Source of the DNA: RYN-230 sp963770535
GTDB taxonomy: Bacteria; Actinomycetota; Actinomycetes; Streptosporangiales; Streptosporangiaceae
Assembly (NCBI GenBank): GCA_963770535.1
Contig: CAVYPZ010000006.1
Coordinates: 62,001-126,000 of the forward strand
DNA: 64,000 nucleotides
Reading direction: 5' to 3'
The position numbers were made by a program, and so were the translations under genes. The notes beneath the pieces are model-generated. The model saw nothing but the letters and a program-made list of their open reading frames with translations, had not been told where the DNA came from and made no database searches. How positions within the stretch are numbered: the first letter of the stretch is position 1; every line of letters starts with the position of its first letter. This document shows, piece by piece, positions 41,912 through 52,514 of this stretch.

Positions 41912-42338
41912 CGCGCACCCCTGCCGCCGCCCGGCGGCCGTCACGGGCGGCCGCCGTGCGCCGGTCGTTTTCCTTCTCGATCGCGGCGGCGAGTTCCTGC
42001 TTGGTCATGCTGGAGCGGCCGGGCACGCCCAGCCGCTGGGCCAGCCCGAGCAGGTGCTGCTTGCTGGCATTGGCGTCAACGCCGCCGTAGCTTTCGCCTG
42101 GCTGGCCCCGCGGCCGCGCCGACCGCTCATCCGAGGGTCCCCTGGCCCCCCCGGGTTTCGGCTCCCAGTGGTCGCCGACCTTCTCGAACCGGTGCTTCAG
42201 CGCGCCGAACGCGGTCCGGTGCGCGCGCTCACCCTCGCCGTACTCCCCGGCGGCGCTGTCGTGCGCCTTGATCCACGTTTCCTGGGCTTTCACCGGCGAT
42301 CGCCGCAGCGTCGACGGCAGTTCCTCGCGTCCTGGCAT
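41736..42338 (-). CDS. chaB: ChaB-family protein with Rho-N-like C-terminal domain
   Basis: The first 60 residues match ChaB: ELPSTLRRSPVKAQETWIKA, AAGEYGEGERAHRTAFGALK and KHRFEKVGDHWEPK. After a Gly/Pro/Arg linker, residues about 92-128 (SKQHLLGLAQRLGVPGRSSM then TKQELAAAIEKENDRR) form a SAP/Rho N-terminal-like helix-extended-helix. ChaB is a small cation-stress protein of uncertain function. ATG 42338 follows GAGGGA, nine bases after the GMC stop. Odd: the frame continues 176 bases into the downstream uspA gene as Arg/Gly low complexity. A single-base change near 41940 would bring in a TGA just before uspA, so the long C-terminus is probably not real. Confidence 0.75.
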   Translation of the reverse strand: MPGREELPSTLRRSPVKAQETWIKAHDSAAGEYGEGERAHRTAFGALKHRFEKVGDHWEPKPGGARGPSDERSARPRGQPGESYGGVDANASKQHLLGLAQRLGVPGRSSMTKQELAAAIEKENDRRTAAARDGRRAAAGVRDDGGRGGAGPGQVSRGDPRGRRGSRVAAGQAHRRHRLQQRRRGGRAGGAAGGRRAAHR

Positions 42339-42347
42339 GGGTTTCCC

Positions 42348-43987
<1,640 letters not shown>

Positions 43988-43991
<4 letters not shown>

Positions 43992-44566
43992 TCGCCCTCC
44001 CGCACCGGGTCCGCGGCTGGCCGGCTGTCGGCCTGCTCGAAGGGCTCCCGCCGTCCCACGCCCTTGTTCTTGTAGCCGCGCGGGTAGGCGGGCCCGGGGA
44101 AGCCCATCTCGTTCCAGGCCCAGGGGTGAGCGTAGAAGGCGGTGCACGCGTACCGGGTCCACAGGCTCCACACCCGGCTGGCGGGCAGCCCGTGCCAGTC
44201 GCCCGACCCGAGATCCTGGACCGCCTGGATCAGCGCGCGCTGGTCGGCGGACGGGCACTCCGCGAACCCGGCCGCATACTTGACCTGCGCCTCGACGTCC
44301 AGATAGGCGAGCGTGTCCCGCCAGGCCTGGCCGTCTTCCGGCATGTCGGCGTACCGCCACCCATCGGTCTGGGCCTCGGCCAGCCGGGCATCGACGATCG
44401 CCGTGACCGGCACCCGCGGTTCGGTGTCCTGGCCCAGGATCAGGTCGAGCAGCGCCGTGGCGATGGCCTCCTCGGCGGGACTGAAGAACCGTGGCGGGGG
44501 CGGCGGCCCCAGCCGGGACTCCACCACGGCGGCGGTGGCCGCGTCCCAGTGCGGCAGCTGGGACAT
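43988..44566 (-). CDS. gluconate 2-dehydrogenase subunit 3-like small subunit
   Basis: Small subunit of 192 aa of the Gluconate_2-dh3 type: FFSPAEEAIATALLDLILGQ near the N-terminus, RLAEAQTDGWRYADMPEDGQ, an all-helical body, and a Trp-rich C-terminal half (WSLWTRYACTAFYAHPWAWN) ahead of GFPGPAYPRGY. In known complexes it helps assembly and export of the GMC subunit; I see no twin-arginine signal in this copy. The ATG start and the overlap with the GMC gene are tight, so the two are made together. Preceded by the small membrane protein gene (81 bases). Confidence 0.85.
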
Positions 44567-44647
44567 GACATCGAATCCAGGGAAACGTTCCGGGCCGCCG
44601 CCCGGCGTCGCCGCGGCTCCCGGCGGCGGCCGGGCGGGCCTCGCGGG

Positions 44648-45118
44648 TCACTGCTCGCGCCGCAGGATCGCGGCCAGCAGGCCCATCCCGCCGACCATGG
44701 TGACGAGCAGCGGGGCCAGCAGAGGCGGTCCCATCTCCAGGTTGTACCGGGCGTTGGCCCAGCCCCCTGGCTTCTGGGCGATGCCCCGGGCGTGCAGGTA
44801 GGTGCCCTGGAGCCCGTTCGCGACGATCGCGGCGGAGGCGACCGGCAGCGCGGTCTTGGCCAGCCGGCGGCTGAAGAAGCCGGCCACCCCGGCGGCCGCG
44901 CCGACCGGGCCGAGCGCGACCGGGATCCACATCATCTTGTTGCCGAAGCTGGCGCTGTCGTGCTCGAAGAAGATCTCGGCCGCGGTGACCAGCGCGCCTG
45001 CCGCCGTCAGGGCCGAGAGGCTGCGCTCGAAATGCCCGGTCTGGACGTTGCGGACCATCCGGTCGATGCCACGGGCCGGAGCACCCGCGCCGCCGGGCCG
45101 CCTCGTCAGCGATTTCAC
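44648..45118 (-). CDS. small integral membrane protein of the GMC dehydrogenase operon
   Basis: Membrane protein of 156 aa with about four hydrophobic stretches: LSALTAAGALVTAAEIFFEH, WIPVALGPVGAAAGVAGFF, ALPVASAAIVANGLQGTYL and LLAPLLVTMVGGMGLLAAIL. Conserved HARGIAQKPGGWANARYNLE between the last two suggests a defined family. GTG 45118 is preceded by GGAGGGAACCA. It begins the leftward operon and could anchor the dehydrogenase to the membrane; no haem-binding His pair is obvious. It is divergent from the transketolase gene by 170 bases. Confidence 0.7.
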   Translation of the reverse strand: MKSLTRRPGGAGAPARGIDRMVRNVQTGHFERSLSALTAAGALVTAAEIFFEHDSASFGNKMMWIPVALGPVGAAAGVAGFFSRRLAKTALPVASAAIVANGLQGTYLHARGIAQKPGGWANARYNLEMGPPLLAPLLVTMVGGMGLLAAILRREQ

Positions 45119-45288
45119 TGGTTCCCTCCACCGGATCACTGCCTGAGCCGTCTCTTGCCCGCCCCGGCTACCCCCGGCACGGGGCGCTAATCGCCGCGGG
45201 GTGTAAAGCGCGCAAACGGGGGCAGCGGCTGAGTCTGGACGGCAGGGGCCGCCCGGGCCGTCGGCCAGCAACCGTCTGGAGGGGGATC

Positions 45289-47186
45289 ATGAACCACGCA
45301 GCGTTGCTGGATCACACGTCAACTGGCCGGCTGCAGGATCTGGGCCAGCAGCTGCGGGTGGACTCAGTGAGGGCGAGCGCCGCCGCGAAGTCGGGCCACC
45401 CGACATCGTCGATGTCGGCCGCTGACCTGATGGCCGTGCTGCTGGCCCGCCATCTCCGTTATGACTTCACCGACCCGCACGCGGCCGGCAATGATCATCT
45501 GATCTTTTCCAAGGGCCACGCGTCACCGCTGCTCTACGCCATGTACCGGGCTGCGGGCGCGATCAGCGACGATGAGCTGCTCAGCTACCGCACCAGGGGC
45601 AGCCGGCTGGAGGGGCACCCCACCCCCAGGCTGCCCTGGGTGGACGTGGCCACCGGCTCGCTCGGGACTGGGCCTGCCGGTCGGCGTCGGCCTCGCCCTC
45701 ACCGGCCGGTACCTTGACCAGCTGACGTACCGGGTCTGGGTGCTGTGCGGGGACAGCGAGCTGGCCGAGGGGTCCATCTGGGAGGCGTTCGAGCACGCCG
45801 CCTACCGGAAGCTGGACAACCTGACCGTGATCGTCGACGTGAACCGGCTCGGCCAGCGCGGCCCCACCCGGCACGGCTGGGACACCCCGGCTTACGCGCG
45901 GCGGATGGCCGCGTTCGGCTGGCACACGATCGAGATCGACGGGCACTCGGTAACCGAGATCGACCGCGCGTACACCGAGGCCGCCGAGACCACCGGGCGG
46001 CCCACGGTCATCCTGGCCCGGACCCGGAAGGGGCGGGGCGTGGCGGCAGTCGAGGACCCGGAAGGCGCGCACGGCAAGCCCCTGCCCGACCCGGACGAGG
46101 CCATCGCGGAACTGGGCGGATCCCGATCCGCCCGGGTGGAGGTGCAGCCGCCCGCGCAGCGGCAGCGGCCGCACGCGTTCCCGGCCGGCCAGCTGCACCT
46201 GCCCCGCTACGAGGCCGGGTCCTCGGTGGCGACCCGGGACGCGTTCGGCGAGGCGCTGGCCGCGATCGGCGGCGCCCGGGCGGATGTGGTCGTGCTGGAC
46301 GGCGAGGTGAGCGACTCGACCCGGACCCAGTACTTCGCCGACGCGCACCCCGAGCGCTTCTTCCAGTTCTACATCGCCGAGCAGCAGATGACCGCCGCGG
46401 CCCTCGGCATGCAGGCCCGCGGCTGGACGCCCTACCTGGCCACGTTCGGGGCCTTCCTGACCCGGGCCTACGACTTCCTGCGGATGGCCGCGGTGAGCCG
46501 GGCCAGCCTGCGGGTGGCAGGCACGCACGCCGGGGTCTCCATCGGCCAGGACGGCCCGTCCCAGATGGCGCTGGAGGACCTGGCCGCGTTCCGCGCCCTG
46601 CACGGCAGCACCGTGCTCTACCCCTGTGATGCCAACCAGGCCGCCTGGCTGACCGCTGCCCTGTCGCGGACCGCGAGGGCGTCAGCTACCTGCGCCTGAC
46701 CCGGGGCAGCCACGCCCGGTCATCTACGAGGCTGGCGAGGAGTTCCCGGTGGGCGGCAGCCGGGTGCTGCGTTCGTCCGCCGACGATCAGGTGACGATCG
46801 CCGCCGCCGGAATCACCGTGCACGAGGCGCTGTCCGCGGCCAGCCATCTCGCCGCGCGCGGCGTGAGCGCGCGGGTGATCGACGTCTACTCGGTCAAGCC
46901 CATCGACGCGGCCACCTTGCGCCAGGCCGCCCGGGACACCGGCCGCATCGTCACGGTCGAGGACCACTGGGCCGAAGGCGGCCTGGGCGACGCGGTGCTG
47001 GAGGTCTTCGCGGACGGCACGGATGAGGCCCTGCCCATCGTCCGCAGCCTGGCCGTGCGGGACATGCCCGGCTCAGCCACCCCGGAAGACCAGCTCGCCG
47101 ACGCGGGCATAGACGCCCGGGCCATCACTTCCGCTGCCCTCACCATGGCCCGGGCCACAGAGACCCGGGGCGGCCCGGTGTGGTGA
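45289..47186 (+). pseudogene. frameshifted transketolase
   Basis: A transketolase of about 630 residues broken into three frames. The N-terminal part holds SGHPTSSMSAADLMAVLLAR and FSKGHASPLLYAMYRAAGA up to VDVATGSLGTG; an extra base near 45675 moves the frame to LPVGVGLALTGRYLDQLTYR and onward through CGDSELAEGSIWEAFEHA, the Pyr domain (FYIAEQQMTAAALGMQARGW) and AGVSIGQDGPSQMALEDLA. Shifts near 46664 and 46707-46719 lead to DREGVSYLRLTRG and finally VGGSRVLRSSADDQVTIAAA to the end. All catalytic segments of ThDP transketolase are recoverable once the frames are joined, so sequence error is as likely as decay. A second, intact housekeeping copy would normally be elsewhere. ATG 45289 follows GGAGGGGGATC. 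Confidence 0.8.
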
Positions 47187-47278
47187 GCTGACCCGTTCTC
47201 GGGGCACCCCCCCAGCTCCCACCCGGGCCGTCCCGCCCACCAGCCCCACAGATCCCACGAGTGACACTCCCTCATTCA

Positions 47279-47324
47279 TGATCATGGGCTTACTGGGCCT
47301 CCCGCCCCAGTGATCCCATGATCA
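47279..47324. terminator. bidirectional hairpin between convergent transketolase and MFS genes
   Basis: 10-bp perfect outer stem (TGATCATGGG / CCCATGATCA) continued by an inner ACTGGG / CCCAGT stem and an 8-base loop, nearly 19 paired positions. It lies between convergent genes. Confidence 0.75.
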
Positions 47325-47379
47325 CAAACAGGTCAGCTGACGGGAGTGGCGTGTGTGACTGATGAGGCGGGGGAAGCAT

Positions 47380-47431
47380 CCGGGGTTCCAGGCCGGGGTT
47401 CCAGGCCGGGGTTCCAGGCCGGGGTTCCAGG
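47380..47431. repeat. 13-bp tandem repeat, four copies
   Basis: CCGGGGTTCCAGG repeated four times without interruption in the non-coding interval beyond the MFS gene. Confidence 0.8.
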
Positions 47432-47436
47432 CATCC

Positions 47437-47572
47437 GGGCGGATCCCCGGGGACGGGGCGACCCGCGGAACCGGGCGCCTCCCCAACCGGGCGGATCCCC
47501 GGGGACCGGGCGACCCCCGGAACCGGGCGCCTCCCCAACCGGGCGGATCCCCGGGGACCGGGCGGTCCCCGG
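47437..47572. repeat. 52-bp tandem repeat, about 2.6 copies
   Basis: Unit starts GGGCGGATCCCCGGGGAC at 47437, 47489 and 47541 (period 52); the copies differ by a few bases. Each unit contains the palindromic core GATCCCCGGGGA. Non-coding; together with the 13-bp array it fills the 280 bases before the MFS stop. Confidence 0.8.
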
Positions 47573-47603
47573 GGGCCGGGCGGGCCACGGGACCGGGCTG
47601 CCG

Positions 47604-49073
47604 TCAGCCGGCGGCGGCGCCGACGCTGCGGCTGGCGTCCTCGGCGGTGAGCGGGCTGGCGATCTCCTCCAGGCCCTTGCGCTCGGCCTTGACCCCCAGG
47701 AACACCTCGAGCCAGCCCGGCCAGGATCATCAGCGAGGCGCCGGTCACGAACGCGATGACGGTGTCGATGACCTTGCCCGTGCTGACCAGCGAGGAGAAC
47801 AGCAGCGGGCCGCTGATCCCGCCCGCCGCGGTGCCGATCGCGTAGAAGAACGCGATGGCCAGGGCCCGGGTCTCCATCGGGAACACCTCACTGACGGTGA
47901 GGTACGCCGAACTGGCCCCGGCCGAGGCGAAGAACAGCACCACGCACCAGCACGCCGTCATGGTGACCGCGTCGAGGTCGCCCGCGTCGAACAGCCAGGC
48001 GGTGACCAGCAGCAGGACGCCGGACAGGATGTAGGTGCCCGCGATCATCGGCTTGCGGCCGACCGAGTCGAAGAGCCGGCCGAGGACCAGCGGGCCGAAC
48101 AGGTTGCCCACCGCGATCACCGCGAAGTAATAGCCGGGGGACGTCTTGACGTGGAAGAAGACGGTCAGGATCTGGGCGTACCCGAACGTGATCGCGTTGT
48201 ACAGGAACGCCTGGCCGATGAACAGCGAGAAGCCCAGGATCGTGCGCCGCGGGTAGCGGGCGAACATGGTGTGGGCGATGGTGAGGAACCCGATCGACTT
48301 GCGCTGCCGGATGGTGATCGACTGGCGCGGCTCGTCCAGATGCGTGCCGGTTTCCTGCTCGACCCGGTGCTCGATGCCGCTCACCAGGTCCTCGGCTTCC
48401 CGGTCACGCCCGTGGATGAACAGCCAGCGGGGGCTTTCCGGCACGTTCCGCCGGACCAGCAGCACGACCAGGCCGAGCACCACGCCGAGGCCGAAGCAAA
48501 CCCGCCAGCCGACCGCCACCGGCAGGTCGTTGGTGGCCGGCACGCTGATGCAGGGCGCCCGACCGCCGCGCCCGCCCAGAACGTGCCGTTGATGACGATG
48601 TCGATCCGGCCGCGGTGCCGGCTCGGGATCAGCTCGTCGATGGCCGAGTTGATCGCTGCGTACTCGCCGCCGATGCCGAATCCGGTGAGGAACCGGAACA
48701 GGAAGAACCACCAGGGCGCGAACGAGAGCGCGGTGAGCGCGGTCGAGGCCAGGTACACGCCCAGGGTGATCATGAAGAGCTTCTTGCGGCCGAACCGGTC
48801 GGTGAGCCAGCCGAAGAACAGGGCACCGATGCAGGCCCCGGCCACGTACATGGCCGCCCCGAACCCGGTGATCTGTGCCTGGGTGATGTGGATGCCGCTG
48901 CCGGGCTTGCTGATCTGGCCGGAGATGTGCCCGACGATCGTGACTTCCAGGCCGTCCAGGATCCAGACCGTGCCCAGCCCGATGATGATCATCCAATGCC
49001 ACCGGGACCAAGGCAGCCGGTCCAGCCGCGCCGGCACCTTGGTCTTGATCGTCCCGGTCTGTACGTCGCTCAC
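47604..49073 (-). pseudogene. frameshifted MFS (sugar-type) transporter
   Basis: Major facilitator of about 490 aa in three frame segments. N-terminal half from GTG 49073 (GGAGGGA seven bases upstream): WHWMIIIGLGTVWILDGLEV, the sugar-porter loop GWLTDRFGRKKLF, and FRFLTGFGIGGEYAAINSAI. A frame change near 48556 continues at ISVPATNDLPVAVGWRVCFG with PESPRWLFIHGR and RLFDSVGRKPMIAGTYILSG, typical of metabolite/proton symporters. A third change near 47718 gives LEVFLGVKAERKGLEEIASP and a stop at 47604. Twelve helices are recoverable. Transported compound unknown; a sugar acid or aromatic acid is plausible given the neighbouring dehydrogenases. Convergent with the transketolase gene. Confidence 0.78.
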
Positions 49074-49194
49074 GGGGTTGTCCCTCCTGCCCGCCCGCGG
49101 CTACCCCAGCGTGCCGCCGGCCTCGGGCCCCGCTACCCACGCCCGGCCGGCCTATTCAGTCACCGCGCGCCACTGCCTCGGGCGCCATGGCCGG

Positions 49195-49296
49195 GGCCAG
49201 GCGCTACGCGCCACCGGGCCAGGCGCTATGCGCCACCGGGCCAGCGCTAGCGCGCCAGGCGCTACGCGCCACCGGGCCAGGCGCTATGCGCCACCG
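49195..49296. repeat. 22-bp palindromic repeat array (five units)
   Basis: Unit GGCCAGGCGCTAYGCGCCACCG, with the internal palindrome GGCGCTAYGCGCC, occurs at 49195, 49217, a shortened copy near 49239, 49253 and 49275. The array spans the gap between the MFS start and the end of the GAF-like gene; the TAG stop of that gene (49284-49286) is inside the last unit. Resembles a REP/small extragenic palindrome element. Confidence 0.8.
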
Positions 49297-49892
49297 GGGA
49301 CGGTGCGCAGCCGCTCCGCGGCGACCCCGGCCAGCCGGCCGATCTGGGACAGGATGCCGAGCTCCCGGAAGCCCAGCCGCGGGCCAACCCGGCTGCGGAC
49401 CACGGTGATCGCCCCGCAGGCTCCGTCACCCGCCAGGATCGGCCCGACCGCGACCGAGCGGGCGCCGATGACGCTGGCCACGGCGCGGCCGTCGGGCAGG
49501 CCGCCGAGCATCCACTCGTCATCGATCGAGGCCCGGACTTCCGGGGTGCACCGGCTGACCGCGGAACTGATCACCGGGCAAGACTGCGCGGCCACCTCGC
49601 CCAGAGCCGCGACCAGCCCCGGGTCCGGCTCACGGGCGGAAACCGCCCGGCGCGGCGGGCTGCAGAGGAAGTCGACGAATACCCAGTCGGCAAACTTGCC
49701 GCTCAGCGCTTCGGCCATCGTCGAGCGCAGCTGCGTCTCGGCGACGGCGGTGACCGCGGCCAGCGCGGCGCGGGCCATGGTGTCCAGACCGATCGTCCAG
49801 GCGGTAGCCAGCCGGAGCAGGTCGTCGCTGGGCACCAGTCCAGTGGCCCATCCGCCCGGCTCGTTTGCTGCTGGCCCGCCAGTTGTGCTCAT
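49284..49892 (-). CDS. GAF-like sensory protein
   Basis: Protein of 202 aa. A first helical half (LRLATAWTIGLDTMARAALA, TQLRSTMAEALSGKFADWVF, with DFLCSPPRR) is followed by a C-terminal GAF-like sheet (SVIGARSVAVGPILAGDGAC, GAITVVRSRVGPRLGFRELG, QIGRLAGVAAERL), a layout seen in actinobacterial GAF proteins upstream of PAS/SpoIIE phosphatases. No enzymatic output domain is present. Start ATG 49892 or GTG 49895. Its C-terminus ends in the palindromic repeat array, so the last residues (TVPGGA) may be recent. Divergent from the SnoaL-like gene. Confidence 0.62.
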   Translation of the reverse strand: MSTTGGPAANEPGGWATGLVPSDDLLRLATAWTIGLDTMARAALAAVTAVAETQLRSTMAEALSGKFADWVFVDFLCSPPRRAVSAREPDPGLVAALGEVAAQSCPVISSAVSRCTPEVRASIDDEWMLGGLPDGRAVASVIGARSVAVGPILAGDGACGAITVVRSRVGPRLGFRELGILSQIGRLAGVAAERLRTVPGGA

Positions 49893-50017
49893 CACCGGCC
49901 CGTCGCTGGCGGCCGGCCACCGCTGGCAGCCGGCCTCGCGTCTGGATCTTCACCGAGGCAGACTGCCCCAGGAGAATCGCCTCAAACTGCGGGGCCAGAC
50001 GTACAGAAGGGCCAGGC

Positions 50018-50662
50018 ATGCTGACTGAACGCGAAACGGAAGAGTTCCGGATCCGCCAGCTAGTGGAGAAGTGGGCGCTGACCAGGGACGCCGGCGACTG
50101 GGCCGGGTTCGCATCGGTGTGGCACGAGGACGGCTGGATGACGGCCACCTGGTTTCAGGGGCCGGCCGCCGACTTCATCCAGGCCAGCAGGGAAGGGTTC
50201 GCCGCAGGCGTGAACATCCTCCACTTCCTGGGCGGCTGCCGCTGCGAGGTGACGGGGAACCGGGCTGTCGCCCAGACCAAGATGACCATCCAGCAGCGCG
50301 CCGCGGTGCACGGGATCACCGCCGACGTCACCTGCACCGGGCGCTTCTACGACTTCCTCGAGTTGCGCGCCGGGGCGTGGGGCATCGTCCGCCGGCAGCC
50401 CATCTACGAGAAGGACCGGCTCGACCCGGTAGACCCCGCAGCCCGGCTCACCCTCGACGCGGGACAACTGGCGCGGTTCCCGGAGGGCTACCGGCACCTG
50501 GCATACCTGCAGTCGCAGCTGGGTTACCGGATCGCGGCCCGGCTGCCTGGCCTGCGCGGACCCGAGACCGAGCGGCTGTACCAGGAAGGCGCGGGCTGGC
50601 TGGACGGATCTGCCACGCCGGGGAGCCCTGCCGCCGACGGCCTGCTGTCCCCCGCTGGCTGA
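50018..50662 (+). CDS. SnoaL-like / NTF2-fold protein
   Basis: Cytosolic cone-fold protein of 214 aa. The N-terminal helix and turn (ETEEFRIRQLVEKWALTRDA, GDWAGFASVWHEDGWMTATW) are typical of SnoaL_4-type NTF2-like proteins, which bind hydrophobic ligands and include ring dehydratases and cyclases. The sheet follows (HFLGGCRCEVTGNRAVAQTK, CTGRFYDFLELRAGAWGIVR). A C-terminal helical extension of about 60 residues (YRHLAYLQSQLGYRIAARLP) is longer than usual. ATG 50018 follows AAGGG. The catalytic Asp/His pair cannot be assigned. Downstream gene is convergent. Confidence 0.75.
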   Translation: MLTERETEEFRIRQLVEKWALTRDAGDWAGFASVWHEDGWMTATWFQGPAADFIQASREGFAAGVNILHFLGGCRCEVTGNRAVAQTKMTIQQRAAVHGITADVTCTGRFYDFLELRAGAWGIVRRQPIYEKDRLDPVDPAARLTLDAGQLARFPEGYRHLAYLQSQLGYRIAARLPGLRGPETERLYQEGAGWLDGSATPGSPAADGLLSPAG

Positions 50663-50671
50663 ATCGTCCCG

Positions 50672-51307
50672 TCAGATCTCGACCGTGGTCCCCACGTCAA
50701 CCCGGGAGAAGCTGTCCTCCTTCCCGCACATCGGCAGGAAGTTGTCCAGCACCATGAGGCCGACGTCGCCGAACAGGGCCTCATGGATGACATACCCGCG
50801 CTGCGGGGCCACCTCGCGCGCGTAGTCGATCATCTCGCCAGTCTTGAGCCACGGCCCGCTGGCGGGCAGCAGCAGGGTCTGCACCGGGTCCTGCGGCACG
50901 GTGAACGAGTCGCCCGGGTGGAAGACCGAGCCGTCGATGAGGAACCCGGTGTTCTCGATCACCGGGATGTCCCGGTGCAGGATCGCGTGCAGGTGCCCGT
51001 AGGTGTGCACGTCGAACCCGGCCGCGTTGAACGTGTCGCCCTCGTCCACGACGTGCACCTGCTGGCTGCTGTACCCGGCGAACTCGCTGGCCACGGACGC
51101 GTTGGTCCACAGCTGCAGGCCCGGGTCCGCGCTGAGCGCGGCGCGCAGGCCGTCAGCATCGAAGTGGTCGAAGTGCTCATGCGTGACGAGCACCGCGCTG
51201 GCACCCACCAGGGCCCGCGGCATGCTCCAGGCCGCCGGATCGATGACCAGCGTGACACCGTCCTTCTCCAGCCTGACGCAGGCGTGCTCAAGCTTGGTCA
51301 GCAGCAT
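50672..51307 (-). CDS. MBL-fold metallo-hydrolase (UlaG-like)
   Basis: Beta-lactamase-fold hydrolase of 211 aa. The metal motif is THEHFDHFDADG (HxHxDH), preceded by VRLEKDGVTLVIDPAAW, with later ligands in DGSVFHPGDSF and IHEALFGD. It belongs to the UlaG/YtnP-type group of small metal-dependent hydrolases that cleave lactones or phosphoesters. The start ATG 51307 with GGGAG upstream gives MLLTKLEHACVRLEKDG, the usual beginning of the family. Single gene, with about 270 non-coding bases upstream. Confidence 0.88.
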   Translation of the reverse strand: MLLTKLEHACVRLEKDGVTLVIDPAAWSMPRALVGASAVLVTHEHFDHFDADGLRAALSADPGLQLWTNASVASEFAGYSSQQVHVVDEGDTFNAAGFDVHTYGHLHAILHRDIPVIENTGFLIDGSVFHPGDSFTVPQDPVQTLLLPASGPWLKTGEMIDYAREVAPQRGYVIHEALFGDVGLMVLDNFLPMCGKEDSFSRVDVGTTVEI

Positions 51308-51500
51308 GTGCTCTCCCTGACTAAGACGGATAACCAGAAACGCGGACGACTGACGCGGCTGTTCACGACCCTACCGGGCCGCGGCGCCGCACCTCCAGGC
51401 GCCACCATGCCACGATGGTGCGCGCGTGAGACGTGGCCCGGCGGCAGACTATCCGCGATCCCGGGCACCAACGCCTGACCGCGGGGCGGCCGGCATGCCC

Positions 51501-51554
51501 GGCCATTCCGCCCGGGCCGGCCGTTCCGCCCGGGCCGGCCATTCCTGCGGGTCC
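51501..51554. repeat. 18-bp tandem repeat, three copies
   Basis: GGCCATTCCGCCCGGGCC with minor variation at 51501, 51519 and 51537, in the non-coding interval between the metallo-hydrolase start and the IclR stop. Confidence 0.7.
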
Positions 51555-51577
51555 TGCTGACTCCACGGGCCTGCCGC

Positions 51578-52465
51578 TCAGCGCACCGCCCGGGCCCCGA
51601 CCGCCATCCGGGTCGCGAGCTCGGCGTCGATCTGCTGCGCGGCGTCGAGCAGCCGGGGCAGGAACTGCTTCTCCAGCGTGCGCATCGGCACCCGGGCCGC
51701 GTGCGCGCTGGCGTTGATGGCCGCGACGACCCGTCCCGAGCTGTCCCGGATGGGCACCGCGATCGACCGGACCCCGGCCTCCAGCTCCTGGTCCACCGCG
51801 GCCCACCCCTGCGTGGCCACCGTGACCAGGATCTGCCGCAGCTCAGCCTCATCTGTCACGGTGCGCTCGGTCAGTTTGCGCAGGGTCGTGCGCTGCAGGT
51901 GCGCATCGAGTTCGCTGGCAGGCAGGCTGGCCAGCAGCACCCGGCCCATCGACGTCGGGTAGGGCGGCAGCCGGGTGCCCACGGTGAGGGCGATCGTCAT
52001 GATCCGGTTGGCCGAGGCACGCGCCACGTACACGATGTCATCGCCGTCGAGCACGCTCACCGAGCAGGACTCGTGCAGCTCCTCGGCGAGGTCCTCCAGG
52101 TGCGGCTGGGCGATCTGGGCCACGCTGAACGAGGACAGGTACGCGTAGCCGAGCGCGAGCACCCGGGGCCGCAGCGAGAACTGCCGCCCGGTACTCCCTA
52201 CGTAGCCGAGTTCCTGCAGGGTGAGCAGGAAGCGCCGGGCTGCCGCCCGGGTCAGCCCGGTCCGCTCGGCCACCTCGGACAGCGTCAGCGACGGCCGCTC
52301 GGACGAGAAGCACCGGATCACGGCCAGCCCCCGGTCGAGGGACTGGACGAAGTCCGTCCGGCGGCCGGGGGCGGGCCGCCCGTCCGCCCCGCGCTCCCCG
52401 GCCCCGGTTCCTGTCCCGGGCTCCTCCCCGGTGGCGCCACGGCCTGATGTGTTCACATTGCGCAC
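51578..52465 (-). CDS. IclR-family transcriptional regulator
   Basis: IclR-type regulator of about 295 aa, PcaR/PobR-like. After a 35-residue Gly-rich leader: HTH region FVQSLDRGLAVIRCFSSERP, SLTLSEVAERTGLTRAAARR and FLLTLQELGYV; then the effector-binding domain with CSVSVLDGDDIVYVARASAN, PYPTSMGRVLLASLPASELD and GVRSIAVPIRDSSGRVVAAI. Such proteins often govern aromatic-acid catabolism in response to pathway intermediates. GTG 52465 or 52456 are candidate starts, neither with a strong ribosome-binding site; the frame is open upstream but would overlap the oxidoreductase gene. It is 50 bases downstream of that gene on the same strand. Confidence 0.88.
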   Translation of the reverse strand: MRNVNTSGRGATGEEPGTGTGAGERGADGRPAPGRRTDFVQSLDRGLAVIRCFSSERPSLTLSEVAERTGLTRAAARRFLLTLQELGYVGSTGRQFSLRPRVLALGYAYLSSFSVAQIAQPHLEDLAEELHESCSVSVLDGDDIVYVARASANRIMTIALTVGTRLPPYPTSMGRVLLASLPASELDAHLQRTTLRKLTERTVTDEAELRQILVTVATQGWAAVDQELEAGVRSIAVPIRDSSGRVVAAINASAHAARVPMRTLEKQFLPRLLDAAQQIDAELATRMAVGARAVR

Positions 52466-52514
52466 GATAGCGCGCCTCCCGGGCCGGCGCCAACGGCCGC
52501 TGGGGGCTGCGGCT

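Noticed and set aside
43992..45131. N-terminal extension of the GMC gene to 927 residues
   Set aside because: The added part is Arg/Gly/Ala low complexity lying over the dh3 and membrane-protein genes; GTG 43991 in a GTGA overlap is the real start.
47362..50028. An 888-codon rightward open frame across repeats, MFS and GAF-like genes
   Set aside because: It spans several real leftward genes and repeat arrays and shows no domain.
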